DNA of 64,000 bases from Bacillota bacterium (GTDB lineage Bacteria; Bacillota; UBA4882; UBA8346): NCBI GenBank assembly GCA_023401925.1, contig JAEXDA010000073.1, positions 123,118 through 187,117 of the forward strand, read 5' to 3'. The translations under genes were made by a program, and so were the position numbers. Each line of letters opens with the position of its first letter. The stretch's first letter is position 1. The notes under the pieces were generated by a model. That model had not been told where the DNA came from. It worked only from the letters and a program-made list of their open reading frames with translations, and did no database searches. Shown piece after piece: positions 34,920-44,122 of this stretch.

Positions 34920-35420
34920 TCCCTTTGCCTCCTTACGATATAGTAGCAAGTTTATCAATAAATTTCCTTTTGGGAAGCCCGTCACCCCTTCCCGATTCGG
35001 GATGGGGTGACGGAGTGAAGAGCGTGTCAAGAAAGGTTAATCTTCCTGACATCGTGTTGTTTTTCCCGATTCGAGGAGAGCCCGCTTTTAAAGATTTTTG
35101 GTAGCTTGATAGGATATTATATGAAGCATAAATAGAGAATTTCGCCTAGGTTCAAGTCATAATTATCCAAGGATTTGGCCTTCGGAAAACAAATCCCGAT
35201 TTTTATGCCGATGGGGCAATTTTGCGGCGGGATATTTGGAAATGGATATTGGATGGGTGAAAACGCGTCGGTACTATTTTTAGTAAACATCCGGTTGACA
35301 AGGACTCACAGCCTATATTTCATAGACATATATTACTTATAAATAATAATCCAGGGTTCGATTGGATGGCTTAGTATCCAATTGAGTTTTGGTGATTGTT
35401 GCCAGAAAGGAGTGAGTGAC
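34920..35420. other. Intergenic gap without a gene
   Basis: This gap of about 500 bases lies between divergent genes. I see no gene. A TTGACA at about 35293 lacks a correctly spaced -10, and no strong inverted repeat is seen. Promoters for the ferritin-like gene and the SDR gene must lie here. Confidence 0.4.
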
Positions 35421-36320
35421 TTGTATCCGGTATATCCTTATTTTGGTCATGAGCGGAGTTGTAAAGATACACCGGTTGCTTTTCCACCTCAACATCAGGA
35501 CCAGCAACCAGGATTGGAATATTTGATGAATCCCAGGCCGATTTTCGATTATGAAGGTTATCGGGGCAGCGGAAAGCTGGAGGGCAGGGTGGCCATTGTT
35601 AGCGGTGGAGATAGTGGAATCGGGAGGGCGGTTTCCGTTGCATTTGCAAAAGAAGGAGCGGCAGTTGCCATCGTTTATTTATATGAACGGGAAGATGCAG
35701 CTGAAACCAAGAAATATATTGAACAAATCGGCGGACACTGTCTGGCAATAGAGGGAGATTTGCGGGAGCCGCACTTTAACCGGGAAGTCGTTGCCAAAGT
35801 GATCCGCAGCTTTTGCCGGCTTGATATTTTGGTAAATAATGCCGGGGTCCAATTTCCTCAAGCCAGTATTTTGGATATTTCCGACGAACAACTAGAGAAT
35901 ACCTTTAAAACTAATATTTTTTCTTACTTCTATATGACCAAGGCGGCTTTACCCCATTTGAAACTGGGATCGGCAATCATTAATACTGCTTCGATTACGG
36001 CATACCAGGGTCAGCCGGATTTGATCGACTACTCTTCCACTAAAGGAGCAGTGGTTTCTTTTACCCGTTCGTTATCATTATCCTTGATAAGCAAAGGAAT
36101 CCGTGTCAATGCTGTTGCCCCGGGTCCTATCTGGACTCCCTTGATTGTTTCAAGTTTTTCCGCTGAAAAGGTCGGTAAATTCGGACTTGATACTCCGATG
36201 AAGCGGGCGGGCCAGCCTTTTGAACTGGCACCGGCCTATGTTTACCTGGCATCCAGCGACTCCAGGTATGTGTCGGGCCAAACCATTCATGTCAACGGCG
36301 GATTCATTGTCGAGTCGTAA
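35421..36320 (+). CDS. Short-chain dehydrogenase/reductase (YhdF/YdaD-like)
   Basis: This is an NAD(P)-dependent oxidoreductase of 299 residues. It has the long N-terminal extension typical of the GspA/YdaD subgroup (FPPQHQDQQPGLEYLMNPRP). The Rossmann fold follows with VSGGDSGIGRAVS, then NNAGVQ, the catalytic Ser and the YSSTKGA motif (Tyr-x-x-x-Lys), and the C-terminal SGQTIHVNGGF. The start is probably TTG at 35421, which has AAAGGAG 9 bases upstream; no well-placed ATG exists. Members are often general-stress or sporulation genes. It is ended by a terminator. Confidence 0.9.
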   Translation: MYPVYPYFGHERSCKDTPVAFPPQHQDQQPGLEYLMNPRPIFDYEGYRGSGKLEGRVAIVSGGDSGIGRAVSVAFAKEGAAVAIVYLYEREDAAETKKYIEQIGGHCLAIEGDLREPHFNREVVAKVIRSFCRLDILVNNAGVQFPQASILDISDEQLENTFKTNIFSYFYMTKAALPHLKLGSAIINTASITAYQGQPDLIDYSSTKGAVVSFTRSLSLSLISKGIRVNAVAPGPIWTPLIVSSFSAEKVGKFGLDTPMKRAGQPFELAPAYVYLASSDSRYVSGQTIHVNGGFIVES

Positions 36321-36367
36321 TGTATCATGTATATATTTTGGACAGTACATGTCCGGTAAATCAGACG

Positions 36368-36400
36368 AAACGCCTACGTATGGTTGTAAAAGGCGTTTTT
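36368..36400 (+). terminator. Intrinsic terminator
   Basis: AAACGCCT at 36368-36375 pairs with AGGCGTTT at 36391-36398, followed by more T. It ends the SDR transcript. Confidence 0.8.
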
Positions 36401-36467
36401 TAAATTTCCAAAATTGCGGAAAGGCGGAAAATGAAAGATTTTATTCCAGCGAATGATGGTTTACTTA

Positions 36468-36496
36468 TTGACAAAATGTTAAAAAGTAAATATAAT
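36468..36496 (+). promoter_or_regulatory. Consensus sigma-A promoter
   Basis: TTGACA at 36468-36473 and TATAAT at 36491-36496 are separated by exactly 17 bases, a perfect consensus. It drives the ankyrin-Pal lipoprotein gene, suggesting high constitutive expression of that envelope protein. Confidence 0.9.
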
Positions 36497-36580
36497 TAGA
36501 ATGTGATAAAGTAAGGTTATATTCATTTTTTGTTGGAGGAAGTTTTAAAAACAATTTTAGGAAAAGGTGGGAGAAAAATT

Positions 36581-37606
36581 ATGAAACCCTTTTACAAATT
36601 GCTATTGGTCCTAGGAATTATCATGATGGTTTTTTTAGCCGGTTGTTCCAGCAATGAGAAAGCTATAGCCACGGCGGTCGCTAATGGCGACACGGCCAAA
36701 GTACAAAGCTTACTCGACAAGGGCGTAAGTCCGAACTTAAAAACCGAAGACGGAAAATCCCTGCTGATGTTGGCTTCTTATTTGGGACATGCTGATATCG
36801 CCAAGTTACTTATAGATAAAGGCGCGGACGTTAATGCCAAAGATCAAGACGGTAAAACAGCGTTAATATACGCCGCTGAAAAAGGTCATCTTGAAGTCGC
36901 CCAACTCCTCTTAAAAAGCGGAGCTGACCCAAATAGCGCCGATAATAATGGAAGAACTGCGTTGATGTATGCGGCGGAGAAAGGCTATCTTGAAATCGCC
37001 AAGCTCCTCCTAGAAAACGGGGCGGATTTGAATGCTGTCGATCGGAACGGTAAAACTGCCTTGCAAATTGCCCGGGATAACAATCAAGCTGCAATGGTCG
37101 ACTTATTAAGCAATTGGGGGAAGAAGGCTGTAACAGAGACTCCCGTAGCTACTGCGGCTCCGGAAACAGCGGCGGCCCCAACCCCAGAAGCTCCGGTGAT
37201 AACTTCGCCCCAGGATAAAGGATCATTGAATAAACAGTTATCATCAATCTTTTTTGATTTTGACAAATCGGTCATCCGGGATGATCAAGCAAAGGCTTTA
37301 ACGGATAACCTGGCAATTTTAAAAGACAACCCCAATCTCTATGTTGTTTTAGGCGCTCATGCCGATGAACGCGGAAGCCGGGATTATAATATTGATCTAT
37401 CGGCACAGCGCGCCGCCGTAGTGAAAAAATACTTGACCGGGAGAGGTGTTGCCGGGGATCATTTCGTTGTATATGCTTACGGCAAGGATCACCCGTTAAA
37501 AACCGGCCATGACGAAGCCTCCCATAGTTATAACCGGCGGGTGGACATTTTAATGTGGGATACCAAGCTTTCCGGGGACCAAGTGTTGACAGAGACGATC
37601 AAATAA
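36581..37606 (+). CDS. Lipoprotein fusing ankyrin repeats to an OmpA/Pal domain
   Basis: This is a 341-residue envelope lipoprotein. The signal peptide ends in a lipobox (MMVFLAGC-SSN), so the protein is lipid-anchored. Four ankyrin repeats follow at about residues 28-165 (SLLMLASYLGHADIAKLLIDKGAD, ALIYAAEKGHLEVAQLLLKSGAD, ALMYAAEKGYLEIAKLLLENGAD, ALQIARDNNQAAMVDLL), then a Pro/Ala/Thr linker. The OmpA C-terminal domain is last (IFFDFDKSVIRDDQ, HADERGSRDYNIDLSAQRAAVVKKYL, YNRRVDI), with the Asp and Arg that grip the peptidoglycan peptide. It should tie an outer membrane to the wall, as Pal does. AGGTGGGAG precedes the ATG. It is followed by a TonB-like gene and by lgt. Confidence 0.9.
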   Translation: MKPFYKLLLVLGIIMMVFLAGCSSNEKAIATAVANGDTAKVQSLLDKGVSPNLKTEDGKSLLMLASYLGHADIAKLLIDKGADVNAKDQDGKTALIYAAEKGHLEVAQLLLKSGADPNSADNNGRTALMYAAEKGYLEIAKLLLENGADLNAVDRNGKTALQIARDNNQAAMVDLLSNWGKKAVTETPVATAAPETAAAPTPEAPVITSPQDKGSLNKQLSSIFFDFDKSVIRDDQAKALTDNLAILKDNPNLYVVLGAHADERGSRDYNIDLSAQRAAVVKKYLTGRGVAGDHFVVYAYGKDHPLKTGHDEASHSYNRRVDILMWDTKLSGDQVLTETIK

Positions 37607-37624
37607 TTTAAACTGCTTAGTAGA

Positions 37625-37668
37625 CCCCGGTTCTCCTTTAAAACGCGGACCGGGGCAATATTTTTTTT
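37625..37668 (+). terminator. Intrinsic terminator
   Basis: CCCCGGT at 37625-37631 pairs with ACCGGGG at 37649-37655, followed shortly by eight T. It separates the Pal-like gene from the TonB-like gene. Confidence 0.8.
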
Positions 37669-37775
37669 GGAATAAAATTTTGTTACAATGAGAAAGTGCG
37701 GATCTTCATATCTATACAACTTTCCTGATAGTTTCATTCAAGTTGCATTAACCTATTTGAGGTGAAGAGTGTAGA

Positions 37776-38642
37776 ATGAATTTTACGGAACAAAGAAATT
37801 ATTTTATAGCTGGAATTGTTTCGTTAACCGTTCATTTTTTTTTATTGATGATTTATTTGCCTGGGTTCTTGGCCTCGGAAACCTCACAATTAGAAACATT
37901 TCCTGTCGGTTTGGTGGAAATCTCCTCTGGAGCTCCCATGAGGGGAATCTTTCCGCAACCCCAAAATAGAATCAATCAATCCATGATACTCAAAAGTCCG
38001 GAAAGCAGACAGTCCAATCAAGGAAAAACTAAAGTACAATCCTATGCAAATCCGCATCAGCCTCCAAAAGACGCCGCTATAGTACCTAAACAAGAAAAGA
38101 GTGCGGTTTCCGGCCATTCAAAGGAAAAGTTGGAAAATCAAACTTCTGGTGACGAAAACCGAAAACTCGAGACAAAAGCGAATAAACCTCCAAAAGTAAC
38201 CGCTATACCGCCTAAAAAACAAGTACCAGCTTCCTACAATCCCTTGGAAAAACATGGCGGGCAAAGCACCCTCGGCGAGAGTTTAGAAGAGGCACCCGGT
38301 TTTGAAAGTCCAAGTCTCCATAAACCGCAAAGTTTCGGAACGGGTAAGGCCATGGTGACGGTTCAGGGGCCTATGCCAATCTATCCTCCGGATGCTCTGA
38401 AAGAAGGGAAAGAAGGAGATGTGGCTATACGGGTCTTTGTCAATGGCGACGGCGGTTTGGACGTGCCAATTATAACGCAGTCATCCGGAGATATACGGCT
38501 GGACTATGCAGCCACTTCTTCGGTCGAACGGAACTGGAAGTTCTCGGTGATATTTGAAGGCTATTACATTGATTTGGTTTTTTCTTTCCGGGTTCAAACA
38601 GGAATTTCAGTCAAGTTCCTAAAATCGAAAACCAGATTATAA
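37776..38642 (+). CDS. TonB-like energy-transducer protein
   Basis: This is a 288-residue protein with one N-terminal membrane helix (YFIAGIVSLTVHFFLLMIYLPGF). It is followed by a long basic, Pro- and Lys-rich stretch and a C-terminal TonB-type domain (GPMPIYPPDALKEGKEGDVAIRVFVNGDGGL). This layout spans the periplasm and passes the proton-motive force to outer-membrane receptors. ExbB/ExbD and TonB-dependent receptors are not in the window. GAGGTGAAG precedes the ATG. It stands between the Pal-like lipoprotein and convergent lgt. Confidence 0.85.
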   Translation: MNFTEQRNYFIAGIVSLTVHFFLLMIYLPGFLASETSQLETFPVGLVEISSGAPMRGIFPQPQNRINQSMILKSPESRQSNQGKTKVQSYANPHQPPKDAAIVPKQEKSAVSGHSKEKLENQTSGDENRKLETKANKPPKVTAIPPKKQVPASYNPLEKHGGQSTLGESLEEAPGFESPSLHKPQSFGTGKAMVTVQGPMPIYPPDALKEGKEGDVAIRVFVNGDGGLDVPIITQSSGDIRLDYAATSSVERNWKFSVIFEGYYIDLVFSFRVQTGISVKFLKSKTRL

Positions 38643-38650
38643 GGTGGGAG

Positions 38651-39397
38651 TTAGAAGTCAGTTTTATGTTTCCAAACTTCCAAATACAGAATATAGCCTA
38701 AGCTTGCAACTGTAAAACTAATGGCGATGATTTGTGTTAAAACCAAATGGCCATGAAAAGGGGCATCTTGACGGAAAAAATCCATCAAAAATCTGATCAG
38801 CGAATGAATTAAAATGACCCTTAGAAATGCATATCCCGGGTATTTTGGGCTTTTGCTCCATTGGATGGCGAAGGGTAAAACGATCATCGAAGTCAGAACT
38901 TCATATAATTGACTGGGATGGACCGGTACGGAAGTCGAGGGAAACTTTATACCCCAAGGCAGGTTCGTCGGTGGACCGTATAATTCACCATTTATGAAAT
39001 TGCCTATGCGGACAAATATATGACCCAGCGTTATTCCGGGCGCCACAGCATCAGCCAGTTTCCAATAAGCAATTTTAGCTTTTTTGGTCCAAAAGTAACC
39101 GAAGATCATGGCAACGATCAATGCCCCATGAGATCCTAAGCCGCCATGGTCAATGCGGATGATTTCCCAGGGATTGGCAATGAAAAAAGGGTATTTTGAA
39201 ATAACGAAAGCCAAGCGCGCTCCCACAATAATCGCAATAAACAACTTAATCAGCAGCTTGTCCATTACTTCCGGGTTTATCCCATAAAGCTTCCCATTAT
39301 GGATGGTCAACCAATAACCGGTTAGAAAAGCCAACGCAACGAGAATACCATACCAATATATTTGAATGGGGCCAAATTGTAGCGCTATATTATTCAT
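38651..39397 (-). CDS. lgt: Prolipoprotein diacylglyceryl transferase Lgt
   Basis: This is an inner-membrane enzyme of 248 residues with seven predicted helices. It transfers diacylglycerol from phosphatidylglycerol to the lipobox cysteine of lipoproteins. The motifs are IQIYWYGILVALAF, GARLAFV, HGGLGSHGALI and the Lgt signature VRIGNFINGELYG followed by HPSQLYE. Length is slightly below the usual 260-290. It is convergent with the TonB-like gene, 8 bases apart. A lipoprotein substrate, the ankyrin-Pal protein, is encoded nearby. Confidence 0.95.
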   Translation of the reverse strand: MNNIALQFGPIQIYWYGILVALAFLTGYWLTIHNGKLYGINPEVMDKLLIKLFIAIIVGARLAFVISKYPFFIANPWEIIRIDHGGLGSHGALIVAMIFGYFWTKKAKIAYWKLADAVAPGITLGHIFVRIGNFINGELYGPPTNLPWGIKFPSTSVPVHPSQLYEVLTSMIVLPFAIQWSKSPKYPGYAFLRVILIHSLIRFLMDFFRQDAPFHGHLVLTQIIAISFTVASLGYILYLEVWKHKTDF

Positions 39398-39571
39398 CCT
39401 ATTTATTGTAAACTCTGAAGTGGATATTTGGCAAGATAAGTTTGGATATTTCCAAGGACAAAATGAAAATTGATAAGTAGAGGTTCAAAATAAGCCGTCA
39501 GTTTTAACTACGGACATTTATGATATAATCGTGAAAAGGGGATACTCAGAGAGAGGAAGGAAACAATTCCC

Positions 39572-40060
39572 ATGAAACTTTTTTTTAATACCTACCAAGC
39601 TCCTTTCGGTATCATCCATATTATCATGGATGAAACCGGAGTGTATAGGATCGAATTAACATCCGAAGGGTGGCAAAAATGCGCTGCGGAGTTTGCGCCG
39701 ATAGAAGATCGGAACCGTTGCCGGGAGGCTGTCCGGCAGATTGGGGAATATTTTGGCGGACAAAGAAAACAATTTGATCTGCCCCTTTCAATTCAAGGTT
39801 CGGAATTTTCCCGGAAAGTCTGGCAGGAATTACAAAATATTCCCTACGGGGAAACCCGTAGTTATGCCGAAATTGCGGGAGCCATCGGAAAACCGGACAG
39901 CTGCCGGGCTGTGGGACAAGCCAATCGCAGAAATCCCTTGCCCATTATTATTCCCTGCCACCGGGTGATTGGGAAAAACGGCGCTATGACCGGATATATC
40001 GGAAAAGGGTATATTGGAATGAAAGAAACGTTACTGGAAATGGAAAGAGAATACCAGTAA
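39572..40060 (+). CDS. ogt: Methylated-DNA--protein-cysteine methyltransferase
   Basis: This is a 162-residue suicide DNA-repair protein that moves the methyl group of O6-methylguanine to its own cysteine. The acceptor is Cys129 in IPCHRVIG. SYAEIAGAIGKPDSCRAVGQANRRNP supplies the helix-turn-helix with the arginine finger. Length fits the Ogt/YbaZ-long form. A TATAAT box at 39524-39529 lies about 45 bases before the ATG. It is divergent from lgt and followed by a drug-exporter gene 42 bases downstream. Confidence 0.95.
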   Translation: MKLFFNTYQAPFGIIHIIMDETGVYRIELTSEGWQKCAAEFAPIEDRNRCREAVRQIGEYFGGQRKQFDLPLSIQGSEFSRKVWQELQNIPYGETRSYAEIAGAIGKPDSCRAVGQANRRNPLPIIIPCHRVIGKNGAMTGYIGKGYIGMKETLLEMEREYQ

Positions 40061-40102
40061 TGGGGTTTAGCTAATATCTTATCAAAATTTTGGGGGATTC
40101 TC

Positions 40103-41512
40103 ATGAATTTCATGCAGCGAAAAAGGGCGACTTTACTGGCGGTAGCTATTGGTACTTTTATGTCGGCCTTTGACGGGAGTGTTGTTAATTTAGTTTTACC
40201 CAATATCAGCGCCTATTTTCATACTTCTCTTTCAATGGTTGAATGGACTGTAATGTCTTACTTACTCATCATCAGCAGCCTGCTTTTAGCATATGGGAGA
40301 TTGGGAGACATGTACGGCCATAAGCGGATTTATACCACAGGCCTTGTCGTTTTCACCGCTGGTTCGATATTGTGTGGCCTGGCTGGTTCAATCCAGATGT
40401 TAATCTTTTTTCGGGCTATTCAGGCGATTGGCGCCGGGATGTTGATGGCGATGGGGCCTGCCATCGTTACGGATACCGTTGCACCGCAGGACAGGGGTAA
40501 AGCTTTGAGTATTACGGCTGTTGCTGTTGCTGTCGCCTTGACCTTGGGCCCGGCGATTGGAGGATTTTTGACATCCTTTTTCGGCTGGCAAAGCATATTT
40601 TTTGTCAATATTCCCATCGGAATCGGAGCTTTTTTGTTTGGACGGCAAGCCATTCATCAAAAGGATGAGCGGATGGACCAACCCTTTGACTGGATGGGTG
40701 CGGGTCTTATATTTGCAGCATTAATTTGTATTTTGTTATCCCTTAGTTTAGTGGAAGAGTTAGGCTGGACGCACGCCGGGATCATCGTAACCATGATAGT
40801 GGGGCTGGGACTTGTGGCAGGCTTCATATTCTGGGAAAAGGTCGCCCAATTCCCGTTATTTGATATTACATTATTTAAAAACCGTCTTTTTGCCATGAGT
40901 AATCTTTCGGCGCTTTTAAATTATATGGCTCAAAATACCATTATTTTGCTGATTCCTTTTTATCTTCAAAAGTTAAAGGGCCTGCCGCCGGACCAAGCCG
41001 GGGTATTATACTTGGCAATGCCGCTGGCTACCATGGTGGTGGCGCCGATCAGCGGCACCCTATCGGATCGGATGGATACCCGCTATATCAGTTCGGCGGG
41101 AATGGCGATTATGGCAATAGGAATGGGTATTTTAAGCTACTTAAAAGCGGACTCGCCCCATGTTCTAATGATCGCCGGACTGATTGTGGTTGGCTTCGGC
41201 ATGGGATTGTTTCAAACCCCCAACAATAGCGCGATAATGGGAGCCGTATCCCGAGATAAAAGCGGTGTGGCTTCGGGGATGCTTGCGACAATGAGAAATA
41301 TCGGTATGGTTCTGGGTGTAGCCATATCGGGAGCTGTTTTTTCCTCCAGCCAAATCGGATTAACGGCCAGTTTGAAAAGCCGGGGGCTCAGTGGACATCT
41401 TTTGTATCAATCGGCATTTGAAGGAGCCCTGCATGTAACCTATCTTATGGGAGCGGCTATTGCCTGCTTGGCAGTGATAACTTCGCTGGTGAGAGGGTCG
41501 ACAAGAGGGTAG
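40103..41512 (+). CDS. MFS drug exporter of the DHA2 (14-helix, EmrB-like) type
   Basis: This is a 469-residue inner-membrane proton antiporter. It shows the DHA2 features: FMSAFDGSVVNLVLPNIS with the helix-1 Asp, GRLGDMYGHKR in loop 2, FRAIQAIGAGMLMAMGPAIVTD and the motif-C segment LTLGPAIGGFLTSFFGWQSIFFVNIPIG. Fourteen helices are predicted. It may be co-transcribed with ogt. Its stop is one base from the convergent bioB stop. The family exports antibiotics, dyes or lipophilic toxins; no substrate can be assigned. Confidence 0.9.
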   Translation: MNFMQRKRATLLAVAIGTFMSAFDGSVVNLVLPNISAYFHTSLSMVEWTVMSYLLIISSLLLAYGRLGDMYGHKRIYTTGLVVFTAGSILCGLAGSIQMLIFFRAIQAIGAGMLMAMGPAIVTDTVAPQDRGKALSITAVAVAVALTLGPAIGGFLTSFFGWQSIFFVNIPIGIGAFLFGRQAIHQKDERMDQPFDWMGAGLIFAALICILLSLSLVEELGWTHAGIIVTMIVGLGLVAGFIFWEKVAQFPLFDITLFKNRLFAMSNLSALLNYMAQNTIILLIPFYLQKLKGLPPDQAGVLYLAMPLATMVVAPISGTLSDRMDTRYISSAGMAIMAIGMGILSYLKADSPHVLMIAGLIVVGFGMGLFQTPNNSAIMGAVSRDKSGVASGMLATMRNIGMVLGVAISGAVFSSSQIGLTASLKSRGLSGHLLYQSAFEGALHVTYLMGAAIACLAVITSLVRGSTRG

Positions 41513-41513
41513 G

Positions 41514-42452
41514 TTATTGATTCAGAGTCCAATAGTTTTTGATTGATTCGACAAATTTTTGATCCTCTTCCACTTGCCGGCCTTTTGTTGTAAGGTATCC
41601 TCCGGTTATCAATCCATTAGCGCCGGCCATAAAACCCAGTCCTTGAAAATCTTTAAACAAAGTCTCCCGGCCCGCTGCTATTTTAATTACCGGGTACTTT
41701 AAAATGATCCGGAAAATCGCAATCGTCCGGATCATTTCAAAAGGAGAGATGGAAAGAGAAGACGCTAAAGGAGTGCCGGGAATAGGCATCAGGATATTTA
41801 AAGGAACGGAAGTCACTTCTAAATCTTTTAAGGTTAAGACCATTTCGATCCGATCCTGCCAGCTCTCTCCGAGTCCTAGGATTCCGCCGCAGCAAATTTC
41901 CAGGCCTGCCTGTCCGGCATAATGAATCGTTTTAATTCTATCCGTAATGTCGTGAGTCGTGCATATTTGTGGGTAAAAAGAGGGGGAAGTTTCGATATTA
42001 TGATGAAAGCGGGAAAGTCCGGCTTGGTGTAGCCGAGTTAATTCTTCTTTCGAAAGAATGCCCAGTGAAGCACAAACTTCTATATGGGTTTCCGATTTGA
42101 TTTTGGAAATCACACGGCAGATTTGGTGAATTTCATGGGTGTCAGTCGAGTGTCCGCTGGTGACAATGCCAAATCTTTTAGCTCCTATTTCTTTGGCTTT
42201 CAAAGCCGCATCTAAAATTTCCTGTTCGGAAAGTAACGGATAATAGGATGTTTTGGTGTGATAGTGGCTTGACTGAGCGCAAAACTTACAATTTTCACTA
42301 CAGGAACCTGATTTGGCATTGATGATACTACAGATATCCAATTTCGGGCCGCAGAATTCTTGCCGGGTCTTGTCGGCCAGTGCGAGCAATTCCATGAGCG
42401 GCATTGAAATGTATTCCCTAATTTCCTGAATCTGATTTTTAGTTTCATTCAT
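41514..42452 (-). CDS. bioB: Biotin synthase BioB
   Basis: This is a 312-residue radical-SAM enzyme that inserts sulfur into dethiobiotin to give biotin. The radical-SAM cysteines are in SGSCSENCKFCAQSSHYHT (CxxxCxxC, the final Cys of the motif followed by Ala-Gln-Ser), with family stretches GIVTSGHSTD, FHHNIETSPSFYP, CCGGILGLGESWQDR and IPGTPLA. AAAGGAG precedes the ATG. It is the last gene of the bioY-ecfA-ecfT-bioB operon and should be repressed by BirA through the operator at 44744-44777. Confidence 0.97.
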   Translation of the reverse strand: MNETKNQIQEIREYISMPLMELLALADKTRQEFCGPKLDICSIINAKSGSCSENCKFCAQSSHYHTKTSYYPLLSEQEILDAALKAKEIGAKRFGIVTSGHSTDTHEIHQICRVISKIKSETHIEVCASLGILSKEELTRLHQAGLSRFHHNIETSPSFYPQICTTHDITDRIKTIHYAGQAGLEICCGGILGLGESWQDRIEMVLTLKDLEVTSVPLNILMPIPGTPLASSLSISPFEMIRTIAIFRIILKYPVIKIAAGRETLFKDFQGLGFMAGANGLITGGYLTTKGRQVEEDQKFVESIKNYWTLNQ

Positions 42453-42510
42453 TGACGATCACAACTCCTTTAGTTTAAATTGCTTGGCAGGATTTTGTAT
42501 GAATGAAAAA

Positions 42511-43284
42511 TCAAAATTTCAAAGGTATTTGCCATAATATTACCCCACAGAGGAGAGCTGAAAAAAGCAATACTAGCCAATCGCTGGCTTTTGCCTTAAA
42601 AGACGCAGGCGTCTTTTCGGTGGAATAACAGCGTGATTCCATGGCATCCACTATTTCATCGGCCCTCCGAAAGGTTTGCAACATCAAGGGAAATACCAAA
42701 AAGATGATCCGGGTCACCGGATTTTTTCGTCCTGCAATACATCTTGCTTTTTGGGCAGCCAGTATTTCCGAAGCCTGATCAAAAATAAGCGGTATCAGCG
42801 TGAAGGTGAGACCGATCATGGTAGCCACTTTGGCTTCGGGAACTAAAGGGACTGGGCGCAGTAACCATTGGGTTGCATCCTTTAGGGTCGAAAGGGTCGT
42901 GGTTGCCGTTACGATCACGCTGATGGCGATCAATAAAAGAATGCGCCATCCGAAAAGGAATCCGGATATCAATCCTTCCCGGGTTGGATTCATGAATGGC
43001 CAATGGGTCAAGGGAGTACCCGGAATACTGAAGGAATGGACCAAGAACACCATGGATATCAGAAAAATAAAATAGCGAAGCTCCAGGAAAAGTTTTGAAA
43101 CCGGTAATTTGGAACTGAAAAGTACCAACATGAAAAACATGGACAATGCGATTAAATCTGTAATATGACTGGTGATACTGGTGGCGATGCTGAGCAAAAC
43201 CATACAAATCAATTTGAACCGTGCGTCCATATGGTGGACGAAGGAATCTTTGGGCAAATAATGATAAATATTCAACTCAGCCAT
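42511..43284 (-). CDS. ecfT: Biotin ECF transporter T component (BioN/EcfT)
   Basis: This is a 257-residue membrane scaffold of the energy-coupling-factor importer. It has about five helices and the coupling motifs ARG-type AAQKARCIAGRK and DAMESRCYSTEKTP near the C-terminus, which contact the ATPase. It starts inside the end of the ecfA gene (13-base overlap), so synthesis is coupled. With EcfA and BioY it forms the biotin uptake complex. Confidence 0.92.
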   Translation of the reverse strand: MAELNIYHYLPKDSFVHHMDARFKLICMVLLSIATSITSHITDLIALSMFFMLVLFSSKLPVSKLFLELRYFIFLISMVFLVHSFSIPGTPLTHWPFMNPTREGLISGFLFGWRILLLIAISVIVTATTTLSTLKDATQWLLRPVPLVPEAKVATMIGLTFTLIPLIFDQASEILAAQKARCIAGRKNPVTRIIFLVFPLMLQTFRRADEIVDAMESRCYSTEKTPASFKAKASDWLVLLFSALLCGVILWQIPLKF

Positions 43285-44048
43285 GTTATCGTCTTTATGC
43301 TGCGGTCTTTTCCAAATGGCCGATGGATTCCGTAAGTTTCCAATTTCGCCATAAGAGTTTCGGGATGACCGTCTTGCACAATTTGTCCTTTCTCCATAAT
43401 CATCAAGCGGGTGGCATGGGCAAGCACTTTTTCGAGTTCGTGAGTTACTAAAATAATGGTATGGCCTTTTTGATGCAAGGCCACGATTTGGGTCAGCACT
43501 TGGAGTACCCCCGGATAATCGAGGCCTGTGAAAGGTTCGTCAAAAACGATGATTTCAGGATTCATGGCCAAAATTCCGGCAATGGTCAATTTGCGTTTTT
43601 GGCCACCGGATAGGGTGTGGGGAGGATGATCGGGAATATCGCTGAGTCCAACTGCTTTGAGAGCTTGCAGAACCCGCTTTTCAACTTCTTGCCGCGGCAG
43701 GCCCAGGTTTTCGGGTCCGAAAGCCACATCCTCCTTGATGGTTTGACCTACTATTTGATTATCGGAGTTTTGGAAGATCAGGCCCACCTTTTTACGGGCG
43801 ACGATCAGGTCGTCTTGAATGGACTTCCCCTGGAGGATCACCGTGCCTTGGGTTGGCATAAGCAGCCCGTTGAAATGTCGCATCAAAACGGTTTTGCCGG
43901 AACCATTGGCTCCGGCGATAATCACAAATTCCCCGGGACGGATTGCCAGATTGATATCATGGATGGCGGTAAAACCGTTTGCGAAAGTATGGGTTAAACT
44001 TTTTGTTTCCAAGATGTTTTCATAGTTTGGATTCGTCTTGTTATCCAT
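43272..44048 (-). CDS. ecfA: Biotin ECF transporter ATPase (BioM/EcfA)
   Basis: This is a 258-residue ABC ATPase that powers the biotin importer. It has Walker A GANGSGKTVLM, Q-loop LIFQNSDNQIVG, signature LSGGQKRKLTIAG, Walker B IIVFDEPFTGLD and the switch His in LVTHELEK. A single EcfA, as here, is typical of dedicated BioMNY systems, which use an ATPase homodimer. It lies between bioY and ecfT in one operon. Confidence 0.94.
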   Translation of the reverse strand: MDNKTNPNYENILETKSLTHTFANGFTAIHDINLAIRPGEFVIIAGANGSGKTVLMRHFNGLLMPTQGTVILQGKSIQDDLIVARKKVGLIFQNSDNQIVGQTIKEDVAFGPENLGLPRQEVEKRVLQALKAVGLSDIPDHPPHTLSGGQKRKLTIAGILAMNPEIIVFDEPFTGLDYPGVLQVLTQIVALHQKGHTIILVTHELEKVLAHATRLMIMEKGQIVQDGHPETLMAKLETYGIHRPFGKDRSIKTITWLS

Positions 44049-44122
44049 TGAAAGATCCCGCTTTATGTTATTTTAAAGCTTTGCATGTTTTTGGCTTAGC
44101 GCTACAACGAAGAGGTTCAGTT

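Noticed and set aside
35290..35320. Promoter TTGACA before the SDR gene
   Set aside because: The nearest -10-like box (TATATT) is only about 13 bases away, too close for a sigma-A promoter.
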